In this document: one piece after another, positions 54,198 through 63,067 of the stretch
Numbering within the stretch: the first letter of the stretch is position 1
Layout: each line of letters opens with the position of its first letter
Assembly: GCA_964606085.1 (NCBI GenBank)
Contig: CAZSFD010000001.1
Span: 206,157-270,156 of the forward strand
Direction: 5' to 3'
DNA: 64,000 nt
DNA from: CAIQJJ01 sp964606085
Lineage (GTDB): Bacteria; Chloroflexota; Anaerolineae; Anaerolineales; UBA4823
Notes under the pieces: model-generated
Seen by the model: only the letters and a program-made list of their open reading frames with translations
Database searches by the model: none
Told to the model about the DNA's origin: nothing
Position numbers and translations under genes: made by a program

Positions 54198-55937
54198 TTA
54201 TCGCCGCCAGGCGCGTACGTAATCTACTTGCATGGTGACGGGGTACTGTTGGTTAGCGTCGGGATAGCCCATCCAGCCGGAACCGACGTGAACGTTGACC
54301 ATTAAGTAGAATGCGCCGTTGATCAGGTTGGCATTATTGCTGGTTCGCCAGGTTTCTACACCATCTACATACCAGATGACCTGGTTGTCCTGCCACTCTG
54401 CACCGTAGGTGTGGAAGGCCGCAGACAGATCACCCTTATCCATATCGGGGCTGCCGGAGTTACAAGGGGTGGTGGTACCGGGGCAGTTATAGTGGATGGT
54501 GTGGTAAGGGCGGTTGGTGTTGGGGCCGATGACTTCGATGACGTCTAATTCGGGCGGCCATTCTTCGGTGTTGCGCTTGCTCCAGAAGGCGTTGAGCCAG
54601 CCATTGCCTTTGATCGGTTTCATACGGATTTCAAAGTAGCCACGTTCCTGGTAGAACTTGTTTTTGGTATTGACACAGGCGCTGGCATACGGCTTGCCGT
54701 TGTTGTCTTCTTTGGTCACTTTCAGGTTGAGCAGGCCGCCACTGACGACGATATTGGCGGGTTTGCACCATTCCTGCGTCCAGTCGGTGCGGTCGCCCCA
54801 GCCATAGCCCGATGACCATTTGCTGGTGTCGAGGGACGTACCATTGAATTCGTCCTGGAAGGTCAATATCCAGTTTCCACCTGTGCTGCCCGCCGGCAAG
54901 GGTGCGCCAGATGGCGTGGCGGTGGGCGGGATGGGGGTGTTGGTTGGGTTAGAACCCGATGTAATGGTGAGGGTCATATTATCGGCATATCCCCACGCCC
55001 AGGCACCCGCCGGGGAGCGCTGGACGTAAATCTCGGCAGAGGTGTTGCTGCTGCCGGTGGTGAAATCCAGGGTCAGGGATGTCCAGCTATTGCTGGTGCT
55101 GCTGCGGGTAACGGCCGTGCCACCGAAGTTGCGCGCGCCCAGGATGATGGTGTCGTTGCTGCCGACCTTCACATAGCCTGTTAACCGGTAGGTGGTGTTG
55201 GCAGTCAGACCGCTGACCACCTGGACGCCGGTCTGGTTGCCCTCGACGGCCAGGGAATACGTCCCGGCATATTTGGTGTCGCTGACGACATGGAGACCGT
55301 AGCCGCTCCAGGGCGAGAGATTGCCGCTTTCGAGGTCGCCGTTGGAAAGCAGGTTGCTGCCTCCAGATGGTGTGGCGGTGGCTGTGGCTGGCGCAGGTGT
55401 TGATGTTCGGGTTGGTGTCCTGGTTTGGGTGGGTGTTGGCGCGTTAATAACGTCCAGGCTCAGGTTGTCGGCGTATCCCCACGCCCAGGCACCCGCCGGG
55501 GAGCGCTGGACGTAAATCTCGGCAGAGGTGTTGCTGCTGCCGGTGGTGAAATCCAGGGTCAGGGATGTCCAGCTATTGCTGGTGCTGCTGCGGGTAACGG
55601 CCGTGCCACCGAAGTTGCGCGCGCCCAGGATGATGGTGTCGTTGCTGCCGACCTTCACATAGCCTGTTAACCGGTAGGTGGTGTTGGCAGTCAGACCGCT
55701 GACCACCTGGACGCCGGTCTGGTTGCCCTCGACGGCCAGGGAATACGTCCCGGCATATTTGGTGTCGCTGACGATATGGAGACCGTAGCCGCTCCAGGGG
55801 GAGAGATTGCCGCTTTCGAGGTCGCCGTTGGAAAGCAGGTTGGCCGCCTGGGCCTGTTGCGCCGCCCCCAGCAGCGCCGCACCGATCAACGCGATCATAA
55901 ACGTCCAGTGAATCCATTTGAAATTGATGTTTTTCAT
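54198..55937 (-). CDS. Secreted GH16 endo-beta-glucanase with two CBM-like modules
   Basis: A 579-residue secreted glycoside hydrolase. ATG 55937 has AAGGAG 8 bases upstream and starts a signal peptide ending near QQAQA. Two nearly identical approximately 135-residue modules starting NLLSNGDLESGNLSPW look like CBM4/9-type beta-sandwiches. After a PT linker comes a GH16 laminarinase-type domain (about 340-579): FQDEFNGTSLDTSKW, the catalytic ELDVIE (ExDxxE) and the product-site MVNVHVGSGWMGYP. It should cut beta-1,3 (or mixed) glucans outside the cell. The sensor/AraC hybrid gene upstream (56004-59636) is the likely regulator. Confidence 0.92.
   Translation of the reverse strand: MKNINFKWIHWTFMIALIGAALLGAAQQAQAANLLSNGDLESGNLSPWSGYGLHIVSDTKYAGTYSLAVEGNQTGVQVVSGLTANTTYRLTGYVKVGSNDTIILGARNFGGTAVTRSSTSNSWTSLTLDFTTGSSNTSAEIYVQRSPAGAWAWGYADNLSLDVINAPTPTQTRTPTRTSTPAPATATATPSGGSNLLSNGDLESGNLSPWSGYGLHVVSDTKYAGTYSLAVEGNQTGVQVVSGLTANTTYRLTGYVKVGSNDTIILGARNFGGTAVTRSSTSNSWTSLTLDFTTGSSNTSAEIYVQRSPAGAWAWGYADNMTLTITSGSNPTNTPIPPTATPSGAPLPAGSTGGNWILTFQDEFNGTSLDTSKWSSGYGWGDRTDWTQEWCKPANIVVSGGLLNLKVTKEDNNGKPYASACVNTKNKFYQERGYFEIRMKPIKGNGWLNAFWSKRNTEEWPPELDVIEVIGPNTNRPYHTIHYNCPGTTTPCNSGSPDMDKGDLSAAFHTYGAEWQDNQVIWYVDGVETWRTSNNANLINGAFYLMVNVHVGSGWMGYPDANQQYPVTMQVDYVRAWRR
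54988..55355. repeat. 368-bp direct repeat, copy A (CBM module 2)
   Basis: Matches 55474-55841 with only two mismatches over 368 bp by direct reading. It encodes the second carbohydrate-binding-like module of the GH16 enzyme. Confidence 0.93.
55474..55841. repeat. 368-bp direct repeat, copy B (CBM module 1)
   Basis: Copy of 54988-55355; offset 486 bp. One mismatch changes Val to Ile (LHVVSD/LHIVSD), the other is silent. Such identity indicates recent duplication or gene conversion. Confidence 0.93.
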
Positions 55938-56003
55938 GGGGGTTACTCCTTTGTTCCAGTGTAGCAACCCTTTCACCCAAAACTGATATAGTTTTGTGTG
56001 CGA

Positions 56004-59000
56004 TCAAATGGATTTTTGTGACATCTTGCGGTAAGCCCCCGGCGGCTGGCCGGTTTCTTGCTGGAAGACGCGGCTAAAATACGAACGCTCAGAAAACCCC
56101 ACTGCAAAGGTGACATCTTCAATGCTGTTGCCAGCCGCCAGTAATTCTTTGGCGCGCTGAATGCGGTAGCGGTTGAGATAGGTTTTGAAGGTCAGGCCGG
56201 TTTCCTCGCCAAAGCAGCGGCTCAGGTAGCTTTCGGCCACACCAATATAGGCGGCCACAGTCGAACGTGAGATAGGTTCAGCGAAGTGCTGGTGGATGTA
56301 GGCCATGGCTTTGCGCACAAGGCGCTGTGTTTCGCTGCCCAGGCGTGGGTTGCGCTGCAACACGCTTTCGATATGAGCGAGGGTTTCGCGGCTGTTGAAA
56401 AGGCCCTTTGAGAGAACCGTTGCGACGCCGCGGTTCAACCTGTCCATGTCGGCTTCGGTTAACACCTGCGAGGTCAATACGATGACGGGAATGCGCTGCG
56501 CGTGTGGCTGTTGGCGCAGGGCTTCCAACACAGCAAAGCCATCCATTTCAGGCATCATCAGGTCGAGCAGCACCAGGTTGGGCGAATGCTGGCGGATGGC
56601 TTCGAGTCCTGCACGTCCGTTGGCGGCAGTCAACACCTGGCAGCCAGGCAGTTGCGTCTGCACTATGCGGGTGTGCATCGCCAAAAAATTGGCGTCGTCA
56701 TCTACGATCAGAATCGTTTGCGGCCGGTTGGCGGCTGTTTGAATGCCCTGTTGGGCCAAAGCCTGGGTCAAATCTTGTGGGCGCAGCGGTTTGTTGAGCG
56801 TATCCCATGAGATGGCGGCGGCGATGTCTTCACCGGTCTGGTTGTAAAACAACACCGGCAGGTGCTTCATGGTCGGGTTTTGGCGGATATAGTGCAAAAT
56901 TTCAAAACCGCGTTGCTGCGCCAGCAAGGTATCAATCACGACGGCCCCAGGCGGGTTGGCGGCCAGGACGGCGGCCCAGTCGGACTGGGATTCGATGGCC
57001 TGGATGTTGACAAGATAGCCCATTTGAGTCAATTGCGTTGCTAAGTTCTTCATGCTGCTGCAATGCCCCTGGCCCAGGATCAGCACCGTCTGATCGTTGG
57101 TACCGGGTAGGGCTTTGCCTTCCTGCGCTACCGGCAGCGTGAAGGTGAAGGTCGAACCTTCGCCCTCTACCCCCGCCGATTGCACCGCCATTTGCCCGCC
57201 ATGCAAGGCGATCAGACGCTTGCAAATGGCCAGGCCCAACCCCATGCCGCCATAGCCGCGCCCGCTGGTGCGCTGCGCCTGGCGAAATTCATCAAAGATC
57301 AACGCCTGTTCATCGGCTGCAATGCCCAGCCCGCTATCCCGCACCGAAAGCGTGATGAATCCCGGCGGCCCGGCCTGCGCGGAAAACGTCACCTGGCCCT
57401 GGCGGGTGAATTTGAAGGCGTTGGCTACGAGGTTGAGCGCTACCTGACAAATGCGCGTGCGGTCGCCCCACACAGGCGGCAGATCGGGCGGCAGGCGCAT
57501 TTGCCAGGCCACACCTTTTTCGCGGCTCAGTTGCTCGCCGGTCATGGCCACCACTTGCAGGGTTTTGTCCAGTTGCACGGCTTCGCAAGCCAGGGTAAGC
57601 TGGTCGGCATCACTGCGGGCCAGGTCGAGAACGTCACGAATCAGACGGTCGAGGTGCTGACCGCTGGCGTAGATACGCCCCAGGTCTTCATACACCGAGG
57701 GCGGCTGGATGTTTTTCTCCTGCAATAGCATTTCGGTCATGCCGGTCATCAGGTTAAGCGGGGTGCGCAGTTCGTGGCTGACGGTAGAAAGAAAACCGCT
57801 TTTCAGACGGTTGGCTTCTTCGGCTACCTGGCGGGCGGCATCTAATTGTTGTACCAACAGGGCGCGATGGAAAGCTGCCGTCAGGGTGCGGGTGATGGCG
57901 ACCAGGTCGGTGGTCACTTCGTTAACATTGAAGGCCACGAAACCGGTTGGCTGCATTTGCCTGGGCAATACCAATGGAAAGATGAACAGGCAAAAGTGTT
58001 CAGCAGACGGGTATAAGGCTGGAGGTGGGAAACTGCGGCTGGGGAATGTTTGCCCGGCGGCGCGATGCGGCCCAACCAGGCGCGCCTGTGCCAGGGCATC
58101 GTCTTCGATGGGTTCGTAGAAGCCCACCAGGGTTTCGTTGGCAAAAAAAGGGAAGACACGCGGCGTGGCGTATAGATGTTGCACGGCAACATCGGCCGCA
58201 CCCGTGCTGAGGATGCTGGCGTTTTCGTCATCCAGCGGAACGACTTCATTGATAATTTCGACGATTTCGGCTTGATCCAGCGTTTCAAGCAGATGGGCGG
58301 CCAGATAACTGACGCGGGCCGCCAGGGCTTGTTGACGCAGGCCGCGGCGGTTGTATTGATACCAGGCGCGTTCACTGATGTAGAGCCGGGCTTGATCGAG
58401 TAGCGGGTTGATCCAGCCTGTGGCATCTGGCAAGCCGTTGGCGGCCAGCAATGCAGGCGAGGCTTCTTCGAGCATGGCAAGGGCGGTGTACCAAGCGTGC
58501 AGGATGTTGTGTTGCTGCTCCAGGGCGTGGACAATCACGCGGATGGCGGCCAATAAGCCTTCGCCCTGGTGCTGCCGGACGCTTTCGAGATAGTTTGTGA
58601 TCAATTGTTGGCATAAATTGGCGGCGCGCTCATCGGTCAGCGAATCATCATTGGCCAGGACGTGTTCGACAAGTGTATGGGTCAGGCGGTGGGTGAAACA
58701 AGGCTGCGCAAACCTTTCCAGTGAAAGATCGAGCTGCACACGCAGCATGGCCTCAGGCAAGCAGCCGCACGATTGGCGGATCATCAACGTGGTGGGCAGG
58801 CGCAGGTTTTCTGGCGGGGTTCCATCACGTACCTGCTCGAACAGCATCTTGACCGCCTGATAGCCCAACCTGGGAATGTGGGAATGGATGGTGGTCAAGG
58901 GTAGGTTGATACTGCGGGCCTCGACGCTGTCATCGAAGCCTGCCACGGCGACTTCTTCTGGCACGCGTTTGCCAGCTTCCTGCAAGGCGTGGATGGCCCC

Positions 59001-59636
59001 CATGGCTGAGGCGTCGTTGCTGGCAATGACGCCTGTGAATGGCCTTCCCCCCGCCAGGATTTGGCGAATAGCTGCTTCGCCGCCATCGTAGTTGTGTCCA
59101 CCGCAGGCCACCAGCGCCTCATCGAAGACCAGCCCGTTAGCCGCTAATGCCTGGCGGTAGCCTTCCAGTCGTTCGATGACATCGCCACTCTGGGCTGGTG
59201 CGCCAGAAATAAAGGCGATCTGGCGATGCCCATGCCACACCAGATGCGCCAGGGCCTGCGCAATGCCCCCGGCATTGTCGGCGGCCACAAATGGCTCACC
59301 CATACCAGGGCCGATGAAGAGCAGTGGAAAACCCTGGTGTCGAAGGGTTTGTAGGTAGCGCCAATGCTCAGGATTGCTGATCGGCAATTCCACCAGTAAC
59401 CCATCTGTGTTCCACGGGCCAACCGGTGTGAAGGCATCACCGGGCGTTGGTTCGGGCCAGGCCAATATGTTGCGTTCGATCAGTCCAATGCCACAATTGA
59501 CCAGCAAATTGCAGCCCAATTGGCGCGCTGCTCGCACCATGCCGCGACGCAGCGGAATGGCGTAGCGTTCGGTGCTTTCGTAAATGTATTCGCTCAACAC
59601 CCCCAGGGTGATAGGAGAAGATTTGTCTTTCATCAT
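56004..59636 (-). CDS. One-protein signalling hybrid: LacI-type sugar sensor, histidine kinase, two receivers and AraC output
   Basis: A 1210-residue cytoplasmic hybrid. Residues about 8-300 are a LacI/periplasmic-binding-like effector domain without the LacI DNA-binding head (FISGAPAQSGD, VIASNDASAMG, VAGFDDSVEA). A helical and GAF-like region follows. HisKA is near 620 (TVSHELRTPLNL), then HATPase_c (NAFKFTRQ, GGMGLGLAICK). The first receiver is degenerate (no DD pair). The second is intact (LIVDDDANF, LVLLDLMMPEMDG). The C-terminus is an AraC HTH pair. No membrane helix is seen, so it senses an imported sugar. It lies directly upstream of, and in the same direction as, the GH16 gene. ATG 59636 or 59633 are both possible. 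Confidence 0.92.
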   Translation of the reverse strand: MMKDKSSPITLGVLSEYIYESTERYAIPLRRGMVRAARQLGCNLLVNCGIGLIERNILAWPEPTPGDAFTPVGPWNTDGLLVELPISNPEHWRYLQTLRHQGFPLLFIGPGMGEPFVAADNAGGIAQALAHLVWHGHRQIAFISGAPAQSGDVIERLEGYRQALAANGLVFDEALVACGGHNYDGGEAAIRQILAGGRPFTGVIASNDASAMGAIHALQEAGKRVPEEVAVAGFDDSVEARSINLPLTTIHSHIPRLGYQAVKMLFEQVRDGTPPENLRLPTTLMIRQSCGCLPEAMLRVQLDLSLERFAQPCFTHRLTHTLVEHVLANDDSLTDERAANLCQQLITNYLESVRQHQGEGLLAAIRVIVHALEQQHNILHAWYTALAMLEEASPALLAANGLPDATGWINPLLDQARLYISERAWYQYNRRGLRQQALAARVSYLAAHLLETLDQAEIVEIINEVVPLDDENASILSTGAADVAVQHLYATPRVFPFFANETLVGFYEPIEDDALAQARLVGPHRAAGQTFPSRSFPPPALYPSAEHFCLFIFPLVLPRQMQPTGFVAFNVNEVTTDLVAITRTLTAAFHRALLVQQLDAARQVAEEANRLKSGFLSTVSHELRTPLNLMTGMTEMLLQEKNIQPPSVYEDLGRIYASGQHLDRLIRDVLDLARSDADQLTLACEAVQLDKTLQVVAMTGEQLSREKGVAWQMRLPPDLPPVWGDRTRICQVALNLVANAFKFTRQGQVTFSAQAGPPGFITLSVRDSGLGIAADEQALIFDEFRQAQRTSGRGYGGMGLGLAICKRLIALHGGQMAVQSAGVEGEGSTFTFTLPVAQEGKALPGTNDQTVLILGQGHCSSMKNLATQLTQMGYLVNIQAIESQSDWAAVLAANPPGAVVIDTLLAQQRGFEILHYIRQNPTMKHLPVLFYNQTGEDIAAAISWDTLNKPLRPQDLTQALAQQGIQTAANRPQTILIVDDDANFLAMHTRIVQTQLPGCQVLTAANGRAGLEAIRQHSPNLVLLDLMMPEMDGFAVLEALRQQPHAQRIPVIVLTSQVLTEADMDRLNRGVATVLSKGLFNSRETLAHIESVLQRNPRLGSETQRLVRKAMAYIHQHFAEPISRSTVAAYIGVAESYLSRCFGEETGLTFKTYLNRYRIQRAKELLAAGNSIEDVTFAVGFSERSYFSRVFQQETGQPPGAYRKMSQKSI

Positions 59637-59795
59637 CGGCCAGAACTTTCACAAGATAGTCTCAGGAGATGAAAATTTTGGTTAATCGTTCCAACGGAGC
59701 GACTTGAGCCAGAATAGCGCCGATGGGGTGGTAAAGCTTTTCAATAAATAAAGCCAAAAACTGACGATGGCGCTGAAGTTCATAAGTTTTTAGTG

Positions 59796-59875
59796 CCTAA
59801 CCCGCGAACTCCTTGCACAAAAAGCAAGAATTTCCAGGATAAGCGCTTTAGCTCTTCCGCTTTATGCGGGTTAGG
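59796..59875 (+). other. Stem arms CCTAACCCGC / GCGGGTTAGG in the rpiB leader
   Basis: A perfect 10-bp inverted repeat (59796-59805 and 59866-59875) precedes the truncated rpiB start in the 249-bp gap 59637-59885. Apart from this and AT-rich DNA I see nothing there. The right arm overlaps the AGGAG of rpiB, so folding could mask it. Confidence 0.45.
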
Positions 59876-59885
59876 AGTTGTCTTT

Positions 59886-59990
59886 ATGAAAATCGCCATC
59901 GCCTCCAACCACGCCGGATCTCCACTCAAACAAACCATCCTCGAAGCCGTGCAAGCGCTCGGCCATGAGGCCCTCGACTTCGGCACACAC
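59886..59990 (+). pseudogene. rpiB: 5' fragment of rpiB (ribose-5-phosphate isomerase B)
   Basis: ATG 59886 with AGGAG 8 bases upstream opens MKIAIASNHAGSPLKQTILE and continues to EALDFGTH, the family's first 35 residues; RpiB is normally about 150 residues. After about 59990 the sequence is the antisense of a peptidase gene fragment and the frame runs to a chance stop at 60119. The active-site cysteine and the rest of the fold are missing, so it is a truncated pseudogene. Confidence 0.82.
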
Positions 59991-59992
59991 GT

Positions 59993-60334
59993 CGCCGCCA
60001 ACACAGCAGGCAATTGCAGCGCCACGATCAGCGCCAGGGCCATCGGTATCTGGCGCGTGTGGCCGAAAAGACGCGTGAACCCGTCGAGCCAGCCGGGCAT
60101 GATGGTGGGCGTGTCGTAGTGCGCCAGGAAGATCACCGCCGGCTGCGCGCAGGTGGTGATCAGCGAGCACGATTGCGGCCAGTTCCGGTCGGTGATGCGT
60201 TGGGTGGCATAGCCGCGGGCTTGCAGTTCCCCTTCCAGCGTTTGCAGGAAGGCTTCTTTTTGTGGGCGGGTGATCCGTTTGGGGTGCCGGGCGGCCCAGG
60301 TCTGATCCCAGTGGGTGATGTATGATGTGAGCAT
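59993..60334 (-). pseudogene. 5' fragment of an M28-like peptidase/membrane protein gene
   Basis: On the minus strand ATG 60334, with GGAGGTT upstream, opens MLTSYITHWDQTWAAR and reaches VIFLAHYDTPTIMPG, a match to the zinc-binding HxD of M28 aminopeptidases, and a hydrophobic helix ALALIVALQLPAVLAA. It then runs into antisense rpiB at about 59992. M28 proteins need about 200 more residues with the remaining ligands. So this gene, like rpiB, keeps its start and loses its end at the same junction. Confidence 0.75.
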
Positions 60335-60419
60335 AACAAACCTCCGCAATTCTGATCTGCACTCGATTGTATCCTGCAAACCTGTACTTGCGTACAATAC
60401 CAAATCGGACTGTAGACGC

Positions 60420-60448
60420 ATGACGGGCCGGGGGGCTTGTTGTAGAAT
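60420..60448 (+). promoter_or_regulatory. Probable promoter of the histidine kinase operon
   Basis: ATGACG (60420-60425), 17-bp spacer and TAGAAT (60443-60448), 32 bases before the kinase start. Confidence 0.45.
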
Positions 60449-60480
60449 GGGGACAAGGTACAGCCAAACAAGGAGACCAA

Positions 60481-62121
60481 ATGAAACTGAACATTGGCCT
60501 GAAACTGATCGCCACACAATTCGCCCTGACCCTGGCGGCCTTGTTGCTCGTCAGCGCGGCCGCGGCCAGCGGGCTATTACGCTGGCTGCCGGGCTACGCT
60601 GCCGCCGAACGCCTGTGGATTTGCGGCCTCGGCGCGGCGCTCGCCAGCCTGCTCGGCTGGGCCGTGGCCCGCGCCACCCTGCTGCGCCGCCTGGCGCACG
60701 CCAACGTCATCGGCCAGGCCTGGCTGCGCGGCAACATGGCCCTGCGCATGGCCGACCGCGCCGAAGATGAACTCAGCCGCCTGACCGATCAGATGGATCA
60801 GTTGGTGCAGCAGTTGGCCCACGATGAGCAAGATTTGGCCGAACTGCGCCAACGCGAGGCCCGCCTGAGCGACCAGGTGCGCGCCCTTTCGATTGCAGAA
60901 GAACGCAGCCGCCTGGCGCGCGAACTGCACGACGGCGTGAAGCAGCAGCTTTTCAGCATGGCCCTGACCGCCAGTGCCATTCAAGACCGGGTGAACCAAC
61001 AGCCCGACTGCATGACCCCCGCAATGGCCGAAATGGTCAAGCAGCTCAAAACCACCGCCCAAACCGCCCAACACGAAATGACGCGCCTGATCGAGGGCCT
61101 GCACCCGGCCTCCATTCAGGAACGCGGGCTGGCGGCGGCGCTCAACGAATACACGCTGCTCTTCGGCGCCCGCGAACACCTGCTGATCTACCTGAATGCC
61201 CAGGGCAACGATGGCCTGCTGCCGATCAGCGTGGCCGAAACGCTCTACCTGGTGGCGCAAGAGGCCCTCAACAACGTGGCCCGCCACGCCCGCGCCACCC
61301 GCGTGGACGTGAAACTGCGCTGCCTGCCCGAAGAAGTGAGCCTGACAGTGCGCGACAATGGCAGCGGCTTCGACCCCAGCCAGCCGCGCCGCGGGCTGGG
61401 CACCGCCAGTATGCAAGAACGCCTGGTGGCCGCCGGCGGACGCCTGAGCCTGCACAGCGCCCCCGGACGCGGCACCACCGTCATCGCCCAGGTGGGGCTG
61501 GGCCGCCCACTGCCGCCGTTGAACGACCTCAACCGCCTCGATCCCACCCGCCCGCAGCCGAGCATCGCAAACTGGCTGTGGCTGGGGCAGCGGCTGGTCA
61601 TTCCGGTGGGGCAGACCTGGCCGTGGCTGCCCGCCGACGAAGATTTCCTGCGCCAACCGCTGCTCGACCCCGCCCAGGCGCTGCACGCGCAAATATCCAA
61701 CGGGCTGCTGGGGCTGGGGCGCAGTTTGCGCCTGGCCGCGGGCGATGTTGCGGCCCGCGTGACGCACGGCTTGGGCGGGTTTACCTGGCGGCTGCACGGC
61801 GCCAACTGGCGGCTGACCTATCGCTCGCCTGAGGGCAGACAGGTGCTTTTGCGCAACGGGCAACCCCTGGCCGCCGTACAATACCAGGGGCGGCAGATGG
61901 ATACCTGGAGCGAGTTCATCTACGCCGGGCGCGGCTACCGCCTGGCCCGCAACGGCACGCCCGGCGCTTACCGCCTGAGCGACGAAGATGGGCAGGAGAT
62001 CGCCCAATTGACCAGCCAGGCCGGGTTGACCATCATCCTGAACCGTCCATTGCCACTCAATTTGTTATTGATGGCCGCCCTGCGGCTGTTGGAAGAAAAA
62101 CAAGCCACCATTTCTCATTAA
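60481..62121 (+). CDS. NarL-type (HisKA_3) sensor histidine kinase with unusual C-terminal extension
   Basis: A 546-residue kinase with two N-terminal membrane helices separated by only a few residues, so there is almost no extracellular sensor; a coiled-coil linker follows. The HisKA_3 site is RELHDGVKQQLFS near 155, and the ATPase has EALNNVARHA and DNGSGFD. The final 210 residues (from PLNDL on) are not part of a normal kinase. The end (YRSPEGRQVLLRNGQ, RGYRLARNG, ITIILN-like strand) resembles a tubby/LURP1-type beta barrel, an inference. Shine-Dalgarno AAGGAG. It forms an operon with an SPFH protein and a response regulator. Confidence 0.9.
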   Translation: MKLNIGLKLIATQFALTLAALLLVSAAAASGLLRWLPGYAAAERLWICGLGAALASLLGWAVARATLLRRLAHANVIGQAWLRGNMALRMADRAEDELSRLTDQMDQLVQQLAHDEQDLAELRQREARLSDQVRALSIAEERSRLARELHDGVKQQLFSMALTASAIQDRVNQQPDCMTPAMAEMVKQLKTTAQTAQHEMTRLIEGLHPASIQERGLAAALNEYTLLFGAREHLLIYLNAQGNDGLLPISVAETLYLVAQEALNNVARHARATRVDVKLRCLPEEVSLTVRDNGSGFDPSQPRRGLGTASMQERLVAAGGRLSLHSAPGRGTTVIAQVGLGRPLPPLNDLNRLDPTRPQPSIANWLWLGQRLVIPVGQTWPWLPADEDFLRQPLLDPAQALHAQISNGLLGLGRSLRLAAGDVAARVTHGLGGFTWRLHGANWRLTYRSPEGRQVLLRNGQPLAAVQYQGRQMDTWSEFIYAGRGYRLARNGTPGAYRLSDEDGQEIAQLTSQAGLTIILNRPLPLNLLLMAALRLLEEKQATISH

Positions 62122-62137
62122 TCAAAAGGAGATTGCC

Positions 62138-62959
62138 ATGAGAACCATTTATTCCCCCATTTACACCCTGATGCCCTACGAACGCGGCATCCAGGAAACC
62201 CTGGGCAAGTACACCCGCTTCGTGCAGCCTGGCCTGGGCTTTCAAATCCCCTTCATTCACATGATCCGCGTGCGCGACATCCGCGAGCATACGATGGATA
62301 TTCACCCGCAGCCGGTGATCACCAAAGACAACGTCGAAATCACCGTGGATGGCATCATGTGGGTGCGCCCCGCCGCCGACGAGGAATCGATCAAGCGCAC
62401 GTTCTACAACATTGACGACTGGAAGCGGGCGGTGGTGCAACTGGCTATGACCAACCTGCGCCAGGAGTTTGGCGACCTGACGCTCGATGAAAGCCTGGTG
62501 GCCCGTGAAAAGATCGCCACCAACCTGAAAGCGGTGCTGAGCGCCTTTGCTTCGGAATGGGGTCTGACCGTCAGCAAGGTCGAAATCCGCCTGATTGACC
62601 CGCCGGAAGACATCAAGCGCGCCATGCACAAGCAGAAAACCGCCGAGCAGGAACGCCGCTCGATGCGCCTGCTGGCGACCGGCGAATATGAGGCCTCTGA
62701 GCAGCAAAAGCTGGCCGCCATCCAACGGGCCGAGGGCGAGCGCGAAGCGGCCATCAAGGTGGCCGAGGGCCGCGCCGAGGCTATCCGCCTGGTGAACGAG
62801 GCCGCCGAACGCTACTTTGTCGGCAACGCCCAGGCGCTCAAGCAGATCGAAATGGTCGAGATAGCCCTGAAAGACAACGCCAAGATCGTCCTGACCGACA
62901 AGGGCATCAACCCCACCCTGCTGCTGGGCGATATGCCGGTGGCGGTGACGAATAAGTAG
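62138..62959 (+). CDS. SPFH/band-7 domain protein
   Basis: A 273-residue stomatin/prohibitin-like protein. The SPFH core is visible (YERGIQETLGKYTRFVQPGLGF, VITKDNVEITVDGIMWV, VSKVEIRLIDPPEDI), followed by a heptad-rich helix (AAIQRAEGEREAAIKVAEG). There is no N-terminal membrane helix, unlike stomatins, so membrane association may come from hydrophobic patches or a partner such as the upstream kinase. SPFH proteins oligomerise into membrane-microdomain rings. AAAAGGAG precedes ATG 62138. Confidence 0.92.
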   Translation: MRTIYSPIYTLMPYERGIQETLGKYTRFVQPGLGFQIPFIHMIRVRDIREHTMDIHPQPVITKDNVEITVDGIMWVRPAADEESIKRTFYNIDDWKRAVVQLAMTNLRQEFGDLTLDESLVAREKIATNLKAVLSAFASEWGLTVSKVEIRLIDPPEDIKRAMHKQKTAEQERRSMRLLATGEYEASEQQKLAAIQRAEGEREAAIKVAEGRAEAIRLVNEAAERYFVGNAQALKQIEMVEIALKDNAKIVLTDKGINPTLLLGDMPVAVTNK

Positions 62960-63067
62960 GGGCGACCCTTCTGGCGCTGGCTGAAGCATCATCCGGCAAT
63001 GCGCCTGGGCCAGGCGGTGTTTTATCTGGCCCAGGTGGGTTGCCCCTGCGAGACATTTTCATTATCA

